Of a stretch of DNA of 64,000 nucleotides, positions 9,090-20,100 are shown piece after piece. The DNA is from Gaetbulibacter_A sp043876815 (GTDB lineage: Bacteria; Bacteroidota; Bacteroidia; Flavobacteriales; Flavobacteriaceae), in NCBI RefSeq assembly GCF_043876815.1, contig NZ_JBAWKA010000003.1, forward strand, positions 186,001 through 250,000. The letters run 5' to 3'. Each line of letters starts with the position of its first letter. The first letter of the stretch is position 1. Made by a program: the position numbers and the translations under genes. The notes under the pieces are model-generated. The model saw only the letters and a list, made by a program, of their open reading frames with translations. It did not search any database and had not been told where the DNA came from.

Positions 9090-10112
9090 ATGAATGAGAA
9101 CCTAGATCCAACAAGTCATAATTTTTCTCCTGACGATCTTGATGTAGAAAAAAAATTGCGACCCTTATCTTTTGATGATTTTACAGGGCAGGATCAGGTT
9201 TTGGAAAATCTTCAAATATTTGTTCAGGCGGCTAACTTACGAAGTGAAGCTTTGGATCACACGCTTTTTCACGGGCCTCCGGGGTTAGGAAAAACAACAC
9301 TGGCCTATATTTTGGCTAATGAGTTGGAGGTAGGTATAAAAGTGACCTCAGGCCCTGTTTTGGACAAACCCGGAGACCTTGCCGGATTGTTAACCAATTT
9401 AGAAGAACGCGATGTGTTATTTATTGATGAGATCCATCGTTTAAGTCCGATAGTTGAGGAATATTTATACTCGGCCATGGAGGATTATAAAATTGATATC
9501 ATGATTGAAACGGGACCAAATGCCCGTACCGTTCAAATCAATTTGAATCCATTTACACTCGTTGGTGCCACAACACGTTCCGGACTTTTAACGTCACCAA
9601 TGCGTGCCCGTTTCGGTATCCAAAGCCGTTTACAATACTATAATACTGAATTACTAACGACAATATTAGAGCGTAGTGCGGGTATTTTGGATGTTCCTAT
9701 TTCTATGGAAGCTGCTGTAGAAATTGCCGGACGCAGCCGTGGAACGCCACGAATTGCAAACGCTTTATTACGGCGCGTACGCGACTTTGCTCAAATTAAG
9801 GGGAATGGTAAGATAGATATTAAGATCGCAAAGTATGCCTTGGAGGCCTTGAATGTAGATGCACATGGCCTTGATGATATGGATAATAAAATTCTTTCTA
9901 CTATTATTGATAAATTTAAAGGTGGTCCGGTTGGAATTACTACTATTGCTACAGCTGTTAGCGAAAGTCCCGAAACCATTGAGGAAGTATATGAGCCTTT
10001 TTTAATACAGCAGGGCTTCATCATGCGCACCCCACGTGGTCGCGAGGTTACCGAACAAGCCTACAAACATCTTGGTAAGATCAAGGGTAATATCCAAGGT
10101 GGTTTATTTTAG
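9090..10112 (+). CDS. ruvB: Holliday junction branch migration helicase RuvB
   Basis: This 340-residue AAA+ motor drives branch migration of Holliday junctions together with RuvA (13541-14122 in this window) and RuvC. Walker A GPPGLGKT, Walker B DEIH, sensor motif GATTRSG and the arginine-finger region are present, and the C-terminal winged-helix domain ends normally. The frame is open further upstream, but the first ATG at 9090 gives the standard N-terminus MNENLDP and sits just after a -7 box, so I prefer it. The gene is isolated from coxA by a terminator and followed by queG on the same strand. Confidence 0.97.
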   Translation: MNENLDPTSHNFSPDDLDVEKKLRPLSFDDFTGQDQVLENLQIFVQAANLRSEALDHTLFHGPPGLGKTTLAYILANELEVGIKVTSGPVLDKPGDLAGLLTNLEERDVLFIDEIHRLSPIVEEYLYSAMEDYKIDIMIETGPNARTVQINLNPFTLVGATTRSGLLTSPMRARFGIQSRLQYYNTELLTTILERSAGILDVPISMEAAVEIAGRSRGTPRIANALLRRVRDFAQIKGNGKIDIKIAKYALEALNVDAHGLDDMDNKILSTIIDKFKGGPVGITTIATAVSESPETIEEVYEPFLIQQGFIMRTPRGREVTEQAYKHLGKIKGNIQGGLF

Positions 10113-10117
10113 ATTTA

Positions 10118-10145
10118 TAGGGTTTTTAAAAACCTTGTTTTTCCC
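10118..10145 (+). terminator. Weak possible terminator between ruvB and queG
   Basis: GGTTTTTAAAAACC is self-complementary and is followed by TTGTTTTT. The hairpin is A/T-rich with a minimal loop, so termination would be partial at best. Confidence 0.35.
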
Positions 10146-10154
10146 TTATCAAAT

Positions 10155-11090
10155 TTGTCTTTTTTGAGTTCCAAAGAAAAAAATACTAAGTTAATAAAAA
10201 CCGAAGCTAAACGCCTTGGCTTCTTGTCCTGTGGTATAAGTAAAGCCGGTTTTTTAGAAAAAGAAGCTCCGCGTTTAGAACGTTGGTTAAAAAACAACGC
10301 ACATGGTGAAATGACATATATGGAAAATCATTTCGATAAACGATTAGATCCCACCAAACTGGTTGAAGGTTCTAAAAGTGTTGTGTCTTTATTGTTAAAT
10401 TATTTTCCTACGGAAGAGCAAAAGGATAAAAGTGCTCCTAAACTCAGTAAATATGCTTATGGTAACGACTATCATTTTGTAATTAAAGATAAATTAAAAT
10501 CACTTTTACAATTTGTTCAAGATGAAATTGGCGAGGTACATGGCCGTGCTTTCGTCGATTCAGCACCAGTACTGGACAAGGCTTGGGCCGCTAAATCAGG
10601 CCTAGGTTGGATTGGGAAACACAGCAATTTACTGACTCAAAAAGTAGGGTCTTTTTATTTTATTGCAGAACTCGTCATCGATCTTGAGCTGGATTACGAC
10701 GCACCGGTAACAGACCATTGTGGGAGTTGTACCGCTTGTATTGATGCCTGCCCAACAGAAGCCATTATAGAGCCTTATGTTGTTGACGGTAGTAAATGTA
10801 TTTCTTACTTGACGATAGAATTGAAGGATAATATCCCAACGGAGTTTAAAGGAAAAATGGACAACTGGATGTTTGGTTGTGACGTGTGCCAAGACGTGTG
10901 CCCCTGGAATCGGTTTTCAAAATCGCATCGCGAACCTTTATTCAATCCGCATCCGGAATTACTTGATATGACCAAAAAGGATTGGGAAGAAATCACAGAG
11001 GATACCTTCAAAAAAGTATTTAAAAAGTCTGCTGTAAAACGGGCTAAATTTTCTGGTTTAAAAAGTAACATCAATTTCTTGAAAGATTAA
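10155..11090 (+). CDS. queG: Epoxyqueuosine reductase QueG
   Basis: This cobalamin-dependent iron-sulfur enzyme reduces epoxyqueuosine to queuosine in tRNA, the last step of queuosine synthesis. Two [4Fe-4S] motifs are visible: CGSCTACIDACP and a second cluster, CDVCQDVCP. The conserved N-terminal stretch GFLSCGISKAGFL and the KRLDPTKLVEGSKSV segment are typical. No ATG lies near the N-terminus: the start must be TTG, at 10155 or at 10164. The length (about 311 residues) fits the flavobacterial family. A queuosine-precursor transporter is encoded at 62421-63125, so this organism probably also salvages the precursor. Confidence 0.95.
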   Translation: MSFLSSKEKNTKLIKTEAKRLGFLSCGISKAGFLEKEAPRLERWLKNNAHGEMTYMENHFDKRLDPTKLVEGSKSVVSLLLNYFPTEEQKDKSAPKLSKYAYGNDYHFVIKDKLKSLLQFVQDEIGEVHGRAFVDSAPVLDKAWAAKSGLGWIGKHSNLLTQKVGSFYFIAELVIDLELDYDAPVTDHCGSCTACIDACPTEAIIEPYVVDGSKCISYLTIELKDNIPTEFKGKMDNWMFGCDVCQDVCPWNRFSKSHREPLFNPHPELLDMTKKDWEEITEDTFKKVFKKSAVKRAKFSGLKSNINFLKD

Positions 11091-11111
11091 GGTTATCCTT
11101 AGTTAGATTAC

Positions 11112-11119
11112 TATATTTG
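11112..11119 (+). promoter_or_regulatory. -7 promoter box upstream of maeB
   Basis: TATATTTG matches TAnnTTTG, 76 bases upstream of the maeB start. No clear TTG lies at the -33 spacing. Confidence 0.5.
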
Positions 11120-11195
11120 TTATGTAAAGTAAAAGTTACCGGAACGATAATTAATCAAACGTTGAGGTATTTATTCATTTTAATTTATTAGACCA

Positions 11196-13493
11196 ATGAG
11201 CGAAGAAAGCAAACGACGAGAAGCCCTTATATATCACGCCAAACCAACTCCGGGAAAAATAAAGGTTGTTCCTACCAAAAAATATTCTTCCCAGCGGGAT
11301 CTCTCTTTGGCCTATTCTCCAGGTGTAGCGGAGCCCTGTAAGGAAATCGAAAAAGATAAGAACAAAGTTTATAAATACACTGCAAAAGGGAACTTAGTTG
11401 CGGTGATAACAAACGGAACGGCCGTATTGGGTCTTGGAGATATTGGTCCTGAAGCCTCAAAACCGGTTATGGAAGGAAAGGGACTTTTGTTCAAGATTTT
11501 TGCTGATATCGATGTTTTTGATATAGAAGTAGACACTAAGGATATTGACAAATTCGTTGAAACCGTTAAAAATATTGCTCCAACATTTGGAGGTATTAAT
11601 TTAGAAGATATCAAGGCCCCTGAAGCCTTTGAAATTGAACGTCGCTTAAAGGAAGAACTAGACATTCCTGTCATGCATGATGATCAGCATGGAACGGCTA
11701 TTATCTCTGCCGCTGCCCTAATAAATGCATTGGAGCTGGCCAAGAAAAAAATTGACAAAGTAAAAATTGTTATCAGTGGTGCCGGTGCTGCTGCTATTTC
11801 ATGTTCTCGCCTTTATCAGGCCTTTGGAGCGAAACGTGAAAATATGGTGATGTTGGATAGTAAAGGAGTTATCCGTAATGATCGGGAAAACCTTTCCTCT
11901 GAAAAGGCTGAATTTTCAACGCATAGAAAGATCGATACTCTGGATGAAGCTATGAAAGATGCCGATGTATTTATTGGCTTGTCTATGGCCAATATTGTAA
12001 CACCAAAGATGTTGGAATCTATGGCCAAGAACCCTATTGTTTTTGCCATGGCCAATCCTGATCCCGAAATAAAGTATGATCTGGCGATCAAAACACGTAA
12101 GGATATTATTATGGCCACAGGTCGGAGTGATCATCCTAACCAGGTGAATAATGTGCTCGGTTTCCCTTTTATTTTTAGAGGCGCTTTGGATGTTCGTGCG
12201 ACAAAAATAAATGAAGAAATGAAAAAGGCTGCTGTTAAAGCCTTGGCCAGACTTGCAAAAGAACCTGTGCCGGAACAGGTTAATATCGCCTATGGCGAAA
12301 CACGATTAACCTTCGGTAAGGAGTATATTATTCCTAAACCCTTCGATCCTCGTTTAATAGCAACTGTGCCACCGGCTGTAGCTAAAGCAGCCATGGAAAG
12401 TGGTGTGGCACAAAAGGAAATTACAGATTGGGAAAAGTATGAAGATCATTTATTGGAGCGGTTAGGTTCAGATAATAAACTGGTAAGATTGCTTTTAAAC
12501 CGAGCTAAGTTAAATCCGAAACGTGTTGTTTTTGCCGAAGCTGATCAATTAGATGTTTTAAAAGCTGCCCAAATTGTTCACGAAGAAGGTATCGCGCATC
12601 CGATTTTATTAGGCCGACGAGAAACCATCGAATCTTTGATGAAGGAGATCGAATTTGAAGGGGATATTCCAATTATCGATCCAAAAACAGAGGAGGAGAA
12701 CGAAAATAAGAATAGATATGCCAAGGTATTCTGGGAACAACGAAAACGTCGTGGCGTTACCTATTATTCAGCCCAAAGATTAATGCGTGAGCGAAATTAT
12801 TATGCAGCTATGATGGTAAATGAGGGAGATGCCGATGCTTTGATTTCAGGCTATTCCCGAAGTTATCCTTCAGTCGTAAAGCCAATGTTAGAACTGATTG
12901 GTATGGCAAATGGAGTTTCCAGAGTAGCCACAACCAACCTTATGATAACAAAGCGTGGGCCGATGTTCTTAAGTGATACGTCTATCAATATCGACCCTAG
13001 CTCTAAGGATCTGGCAAAAATTGCACAAATGACAGATAAGGTTATGCGCATGTTTGGGTTAAACCCGGTAATTGCCATGGTGTCTTATTCCAATTTTGGT
13101 TCGTCTAAACATGAAAGATCAACCAAAATTCGTGATGCTGTATCCTATTTACATAAGTATGTTCCAGACATGGTTGTTGATGGAGAACTACAAACTGATT
13201 TTGCCTTGAATGCTGAAATGTTACGCGAAAAATTTCCATTCTCCAAATTGGTAGGTAAAAAAGTAAATGCACTTATTTTTCCAAATCTCGATGCGGCGAA
13301 TATCACTTATAAACTGTTGAAAGAATTAAATGAAGCCGATTCAATAGGGCCCATCATGATGGGTATGCGAAAACCGGTTCATATCCTTCAGTTGGGTGCT
13401 AGTGTGGATGAAATTGTGAATATGACCGCTATTTCTGTTATTGATGCACAACAAAAAGAACGTAGAGAACAAGAAAAAAAAGCCTCTAAATAA
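11196..13493 (+). CDS. maeB: NADP-dependent malic enzyme with phosphotransacetylase-like domain
   Basis: This 765-residue MaeB-type enzyme decarboxylates malate oxidatively to pyruvate, supplying NADPH and pyruvate. The N-terminal malic domain (about 10-430) shows SLAYSPGVAEPC, the metal/substrate segment VMHDDQHGTA and the NADP-binding GAGAAA. The C-terminal half (about 430-765) is a phosphate acetyltransferase-like domain that in MaeB proteins is regulatory rather than catalytic. Length is standard for the fused family. The gene has its own -7 box and stands between queG and ruvA. It is not a phosphotransacetylase. Confidence 0.96.
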   Translation: MSEESKRREALIYHAKPTPGKIKVVPTKKYSSQRDLSLAYSPGVAEPCKEIEKDKNKVYKYTAKGNLVAVITNGTAVLGLGDIGPEASKPVMEGKGLLFKIFADIDVFDIEVDTKDIDKFVETVKNIAPTFGGINLEDIKAPEAFEIERRLKEELDIPVMHDDQHGTAIISAAALINALELAKKKIDKVKIVISGAGAAAISCSRLYQAFGAKRENMVMLDSKGVIRNDRENLSSEKAEFSTHRKIDTLDEAMKDADVFIGLSMANIVTPKMLESMAKNPIVFAMANPDPEIKYDLAIKTRKDIIMATGRSDHPNQVNNVLGFPFIFRGALDVRATKINEEMKKAAVKALARLAKEPVPEQVNIAYGETRLTFGKEYIIPKPFDPRLIATVPPAVAKAAMESGVAQKEITDWEKYEDHLLERLGSDNKLVRLLLNRAKLNPKRVVFAEADQLDVLKAAQIVHEEGIAHPILLGRRETIESLMKEIEFEGDIPIIDPKTEEENENKNRYAKVFWEQRKRRGVTYYSAQRLMRERNYYAAMMVNEGDADALISGYSRSYPSVVKPMLELIGMANGVSRVATTNLMITKRGPMFLSDTSINIDPSSKDLAKIAQMTDKVMRMFGLNPVIAMVSYSNFGSSKHERSTKIRDAVSYLHKYVPDMVVDGELQTDFALNAEMLREKFPFSKLVGKKVNALIFPNLDAANITYKLLKELNEADSIGPIMMGMRKPVHILQLGASVDEIVNMTAISVIDAQQKERREQEKKASK

Positions 13494-13540
13494 ACAGCTA
13501 AAATATTTTTATTACATTTCGAAATAATCCATTTTACTAA

Positions 13541-14122
13541 ATGATTACACACCTACAGGGAAAACTTATTGAAAAAAATCCCACCTATGTGGTTATAGAT
13601 TGCAATGGGGTTGGATATATGATACATATTTCACTGCATACCTTTACGCAAATTCCTGATGCCGAAAATTTAAAGCTTTATACCTATCTACAAGTCAAGG
13701 AAGATTCTCATACCTTATTCGGTTTTTCCTCTGTAGCAGAACGTGAGATTTTTAAATTACTTATTTCTGTAAGTGGGGTTGGCGCCAGTATTGCGAGAAC
13801 TATGCTGTCATCTTTAACTCCAAAGCAGGTTCGTGAAGGAATTGCAACCGGAGATGTCGCTCTGATCCAATCTATTAAAGGGATTGGTGCGAAAACAGCA
13901 CAACGTGTTATTTTAGATTTGAAGGATAAGATTTTAAAGATTTATGATATCGACGAAGTTTCTCCGGTTGGAGGCAATACTAATAGGGATGAAGCGTTAT
14001 CTGCTTTAGAGGTATTAGGTTTTGTGAAAAAGCAGGCCGAGCGTGTTGTAGACAAATTTCTAATGTCGGAACCTGATGCCAATGTTGAAACCATAATAAA
14101 ACAGGCGCTTAAAAACTTGTAA
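13541..14122 (+). CDS. ruvA: Holliday junction DNA-binding protein RuvA
   Basis: This 193-residue tetrameric protein binds the four-way junction and loads RuvB. It begins with an OB-fold domain (MITHLQGKLIEKNPTY), followed by two helix-hairpin-helix motifs (ISVSGVGASIART and IKGIGAKTAQRVI) and a small C-terminal domain that contacts RuvB. It is separated from ruvB by queG and maeB. It ends 6 bases before the TTG start of sprA, which suggests coupled expression of a repair gene and a secretion translocon, an arrangement I recall as common in flavobacteria. Confidence 0.97.
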   Translation: MITHLQGKLIEKNPTYVVIDCNGVGYMIHISLHTFTQIPDAENLKLYTYLQVKEDSHTLFGFSSVAEREIFKLLISVSGVGASIARTMLSSLTPKQVREGIATGDVALIQSIKGIGAKTAQRVILDLKDKILKIYDIDEVSPVGGNTNRDEALSALEVLGFVKKQAERVVDKFLMSEPDANVETIIKQALKNL

Positions 14123-14128
14123 TTTATT

Positions 14129-17100
14129 TTGAAAATAACCAACAGGAAAGCATTAAAATTAGTGAAACAATTGGCCTTTATTTGTTTCGTGTTTTTTTAT
14201 TCCTCTCAAATTTACGGGCAGCAGGACTCTATCCGACCAGGTTATTCTAAGGGTAGCATAAAAACTGCCGACCCCAAAAGTATTGAGTCCAAATACACTT
14301 ACGACCCTGTTACTAATAGATACATCTACACTGAAAAAATTGATAACTTCGATATCAGATATCCGATTATATTAACACCCAAGGAGTATTATGATCTTGT
14401 TGCAAAGCAGAGTTTAAGTGCTTACTACAAAGAAAAGGTGTCGGCTTACGACGGTAAGAAAGAAGGCACTGAGGATGCTCAAAAGAATCTATTACCCGAA
14501 TTTTATGTGAATTCGTCATTTTTTGAATCTGTATTTGGAGGTAATACTATCGAGATTATACCGCAGGGTTCAGTTGAGATGGATCTTGGCGTTTTATTTT
14601 CCAAGCAGGATAATCCCTCATTCTCACCCAGAAACCGGAGTAATTTTAGCTTTGATTTCGACCAGCGTATTAGTCTGAGCTTAATAGGTAAGGTAGGGAC
14701 ACGCCTGCAGATCACAGCAAATTATGATACCCAATCAACCTTCGATTTTCAAAACCTGATTAAACTTGAATATACACCCACAGAAGACGATATCATTCAA
14801 AAGATCGAAGTCGGAAATGTGAATATGCCACTTAATAGTTCCCTAATTAGTGGTGCACAAAGTTTATTTGGGGTAAAAACACAATTGCAATTCGGAAAAA
14901 CAACAGTTACGGGGGTATTTTCTGAGCAAAAATCGCAATCCAACACTGTGGTGGCACAAGGGGGTGGTACACTTGAAGAATTTGAACTTTTTGTGCGCGA
15001 TTATGATGAAAATCGACATTTCTTTCTGGCGCAATACTTTCGTGACACCTACGATGACGCTTTAAAGAATTATCCTTTCATTAATAATAAAGGCTTACAA
15101 ATTACACGTATCGAAGTTTGGGTAACCAACCGTAGCAACCGAACCGATAATGTTAGAAATATTGTGGGGCTTCAGGATTTAGGAGAAACCAATAAGGCTT
15201 ATTCTACCGTAAATGTTTCGGGAGCTCCCGGTGCTTTCCCAAGGAATCAAAACAATGCCTATGACCCCACAAATATTGGCGGGGCCGGGTCTCAGATAAC
15301 GGATGCCATACGTGATGTGGCAACGGTGAAATCTGGAATTTTAGTGCCTAATGTGAATGAAGGTTTTGACTTTGCCAGTCTGGAAAATGCCAGGAAATTA
15401 ACAGAAGGGCAGGAATATATTATCAATAAAGACCTGGGTTATATTTCATTGAATCAGCGTTTGAACAACGATGAAGTGCTAGCTGTTGCTTTCCAATACA
15501 CGGTTGGAGGTCAGGTATATCAGGTGGGGGAATTTGCTAACGATGGGGTAGATGCGACCCAAGTAAGCACCAATACTTCTGGGCAAGTAACACAAGTTGT
15601 TAATTCAAACCTCATTTTAAAATTATTAAAAAGTAGTGTTACCAATGTTGATTTACCGATCTGGGATTTGATGATGAAGAACATCTATGATACCGGTTCG
15701 TATAATGTATCACAGGACGATTTTAAACTCAATATTTTTTATAATGAAGCTTCGCCATTAAATTTTATTTCACCCGTTACTAGTGATTTTCCATTAGATA
15801 TTGATGGTAACCCAGTGACCGGAAGTACGCCTGAAAACGACCGTATTCAAAACTCTCCTTTACTTCGGGTATTCAATTTAGATAAGCTGAATTTTAATAA
15901 CGACCCTCAGGAGCGCGGTGATGGTTTCTTTGATTTTGTATCGGGAATAACCATTATACCTCAAACCGGAAAGATCATTTTTCCAAATGTTGAACCCTTT
16001 GGAGAATACTTGTATAATGTTTTAGGTGGCGGTAGTACGTACGAAGATCCAACAAGTTATAATGAAAATCAACAAAAATACGTTTACAATAAACTCTATA
16101 GTAGTACCAAAACTGCAGCACTTGATGACGTAGAAAAAAACAAATTCAAACTTAAAGGGCGTTATAAAAATACTGGTGGATCGGGGATACCTATCGGTAG
16201 TTTTAATGTTCCAAGAGGATCGGTTCGTGTAACGGCTGGTGGTCGTGTTCTGGTTGAAGGGGTTGATTATGTGGTAAACTATACCCAGGGTACTGTTGAA
16301 ATTTTGGATGAAGCTTTAAAAGCTTCTAATACACCTATTGAGGTTTCTACAGAAAATAATGCGGTATTTGGGCAACAAACCCGTCGTTTTACAGGATTGA
16401 ATGTTGAACATAAATTCAATGAGAATTTTGTACTTGGCGCCACCCTTTTAAATTTAAACGAACGGCCTATTACCCAAAAGGCTAATTTTGGTACAGAACC
16501 TATAAACAATACTATTTTTGGTGTAAACGGAAATTACTCTACAGAGGTACCCTTTTTAACCCGATTAGCTAATAAATTACCTAATATTGATACGGATGTT
16601 CCTTCTAATCTATCTCTACGTGGAGAATTTGCCTATTTAGCTCCGGGCGCTCCAAAGGGTACCAACTTTAATGGAGAAGCCACGTCGTATATTGACGATT
16701 TTGAAGGTTCTCAAAACGGAATTGATTTACGTTCCCAACAAGCCTGGGCCTTGGCCAGTAGACCCGTGGGAATTAATCTCGATATTAATCCAAATGCAGA
16801 CGATAATGGGATACAAAACGGCTACCAGCGCGCCATGCTAAACTGGTATTCCATCGACCCTATTTTTTATACTGGTAGACGGCCTAATGGCATTAGTGAT
16901 GAAGATTTATCAAGTCTGTATACCAGTAGAGTTTTTATTAATGAATTATTTCCCGAACGCGATCTGGTACAAGGACAAACCTCAGTACTTTTTACTTTAG
17001 ATTTGGCCTATTATCCTGAAGAGCGAGGTCCTTATAATTTTGATCCTTCTGCAGCTGATGGGATTTTAGATAACCCTGAAGATAGTTGGGCGGGTATTAC

Positions 17101-20100
17101 ACGCCAAATAACTTCTACCGATTTTGAACAACAAAATGTAGAGTATATCGATTTTTGGTTGCAGGATCCTTTCCAGGATAATCCGAGTAACCCAGGTGGG
17201 AAATTAGTTTTTAACCTTGGAAATATTTCAGAGGATGTTGTTAAGGATGGACGTAAATTATATGAAAACGGACTCCCTAAAGATGGTGATGTGAGCTTAT
17301 TACCAACAACAGCTTTTGGAACTGTAGTGCCACAAAATCAATCACTTATTTATGCTTTTGATACTACGGGGGAGGAACGTACCAATCAGGATGTTGGTTA
17401 TGATGGTTATGATGATGCCGAAGAAGCAGCCCAATTTGGTGCTAACTTTGGTCCCGATCCTGCTAATGATAATTACCAGTTCTTCCTTAATGCTGAAGGG
17501 AATATTTTTGAACGTTATAAAAAATATAATGGTGTTCAGGGGAATACACCAGATACATTTACAGATACCCAACGTGGGGCAAATACGCAACCTGATGTTG
17601 AAGATATCAATAGGGACAATACTATGAATACTATTGATAGTTATTTTGAATACGAGTTGGACTTAAATCCCCAGAACTTACCAACGTCTCAGGCTGATTT
17701 TGAAAACCTTCCGGATAGTAATCCTATAAAAGAATTTTTGCGTGATTTCAAAGAGCGTCCTCGGTCGTTGCCTAACGGCGAAACAAGAAATATACGGTGG
17801 TATCAATTTAGAATACCTGTTCAAGGAAGCCATGTTCGGGCCGTTGGTGGTATTAGCGACCTACGGTCTGTACGATTCACACGTATCTATTTGAGAGATT
17901 TTATAGCGCCCACGGTATTTCGTTTTGGTACCTTAGATTTGGTGCGTAGCGATTGGCGCAGATATACTCAAGCTCTGGACAAAAATGATCCGACACCGAC
18001 GGACCCCGAAACTGATTTTTCGGTAGGTGTTATAGGTACCTTGGAAAATGAAGGTAGTTACCAACGTCCGCCAGGCATTGAACCCGAACAATTATTTAAT
18101 AATAATACGGTTGTAGATCAAAATGAACAGTCGTTGGTAGTAAAGGTTTGTAATTTAGAAAGTCAGGACGCTAAAGGGGTATTTAAAAATATTAGTATTG
18201 ATATGCGTCAGTTTAACCGGATGAGAATGTTTATGCATGCCCAACCCGGTGAAACAGGAACTCTAAGTAGTGATGAGCTGGTGGGCTTTATACGATTAGG
18301 GAATGATTTAAATGGTAATTATTATCAGATCGAACTGCCTTTACAGGTATCAACCTCTTTGACTAGAGAAGGTATATGGCCGGAAGCTAATGAAATTAAT
18401 TTACCTATTGAATTATTAGCCCAGATTAAAGCTTTAGGAATTTCAAATGGTACCCTGGCTAATGAAGACCCAACTTTTTATGATGTTGTTAATGGTGAAC
18501 CTGTGCCGATTACCGGAAGTCAGTATACCGGCTATGTGGCTGGTCAACATCGTATTGCTATAAAAGGAAATCCTAATTTCGGGGATGTTCGAAGCTTAAT
18601 GATTGGAGTTAAAAATGCTACGACCAGAAATGATGTTTGTGGGGAGGTTTGGTTCAATGAACTTCGTTTGTCGGATATGGATAATGAGGGTGGCTGGGCA
18701 GCGGTATTAAGTATGGATTCTAATATTGCTGATTTTGCTAATGTGAGTGCTACGGGCCGTCAAAGTACTTCGGGATTTGGATCTCTGGAACAAGGGCCAA
18801 GTCAGCGTAGTTTAGAAGATGTTAAGCAATATGACGTCGTTACGAATGTTAATTTAGGGCAGTTGCTTCCAAAAAAATGGGGTGTTCAATTGCCATTCAA
18901 CTATGCTCAAAGTGAAGAACTGGTAACACCAAAATACGATCAGTTCTATAAGGATCTCACCTTGCAGTCTCGCTTGGATGCTGCCAATTCGGAGCAGGAA
19001 AAAGAAGCCATCAGGCAGAATTCTGAAGATTACACAAAAAGGCAAAGTATTAATTTCATTGGAGTGAGGAAGAATCGGACTACCGAAAAAACAGCTCGTT
19101 TTTATGATGTTGAAAATTTCACCTTAAATTATTCCTTTAATAAAGTAGAGCACCGCGATTTTGAAATTCAAAATTCGGTAAATAAAACAGTTCGCCTTGG
19201 CGCAAACTATGCGCATAACTTTAATCCGGTAACGATCGCACCATTCCGTAAAAATGATTCTATTTTTAATGGAAAATACTGGCGTATCCTAAAGGATTTT
19301 AATCTTAATCTTCTTCCAACCAGTTTTACGGTAAACACAGATCTTAATAGACAATTTAATAAGCAGAAATTTAGAGAGATCGATCTTGGTGGTGATAATA
19401 TTGGTATCGATGAATTGTTTAGAAGGAATTATACCTTCAATACGCAGTACACGATAAATTATAATATTACTGAAGCTTTACAGCTTAATCTCACAGCCTC
19501 AAACAACAATATTGTTCGAAATTATTTTAAGGATAACATCATCAACGGGGAGCAGGATCCGAGTCTGGATGTCTGGGACGGTCTTTTTGATCTTGGTGAC
19601 CCGAACAGGCAATCTCAAAATTTGGGTATTACCTATCAGGTTCCAATTTCTAAAATACCTTTATTTAATTTTATAAGCAATGCCACCTATCAATACAGTG
19701 GGAGTTTCCAATGGCAAAAAGGTTCTGACCTTTATGGTAATTTGGAAGTAGACGGACAAACCTATGATCTCGGACATACCATTCAAAATGGGAATACACA
19801 TAATTTCAATACATCGTTCGACATGAATCGCTTTTATCGCACGATTGGTTTGGTTAAAAAACCAACCCGGCGAACCCGTGTTCGGTCGAAAGACGAGAAT
19901 AACAATACTTCGAATACTTCAAAAACAAAAAGCGATTCAGGTACGAAAATATTAAATACGGGAATTGATATTTTAACGAGTATTAAACGGGTACAGTTCA
20001 ATTACTCGGAAAATAGTGGAACTTATTTGCCGGGTTATACACAAACACCGGGTTTCATAGGGACCCTTAAACCAACCTTGGGTTATACGTTTGGTAGTCA

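Noticed and set aside
17342..17627. Open frames on both strands within sprA
   Set aside because: They are shadows of the sprA coding frame, with no start signals or recognisable domains.
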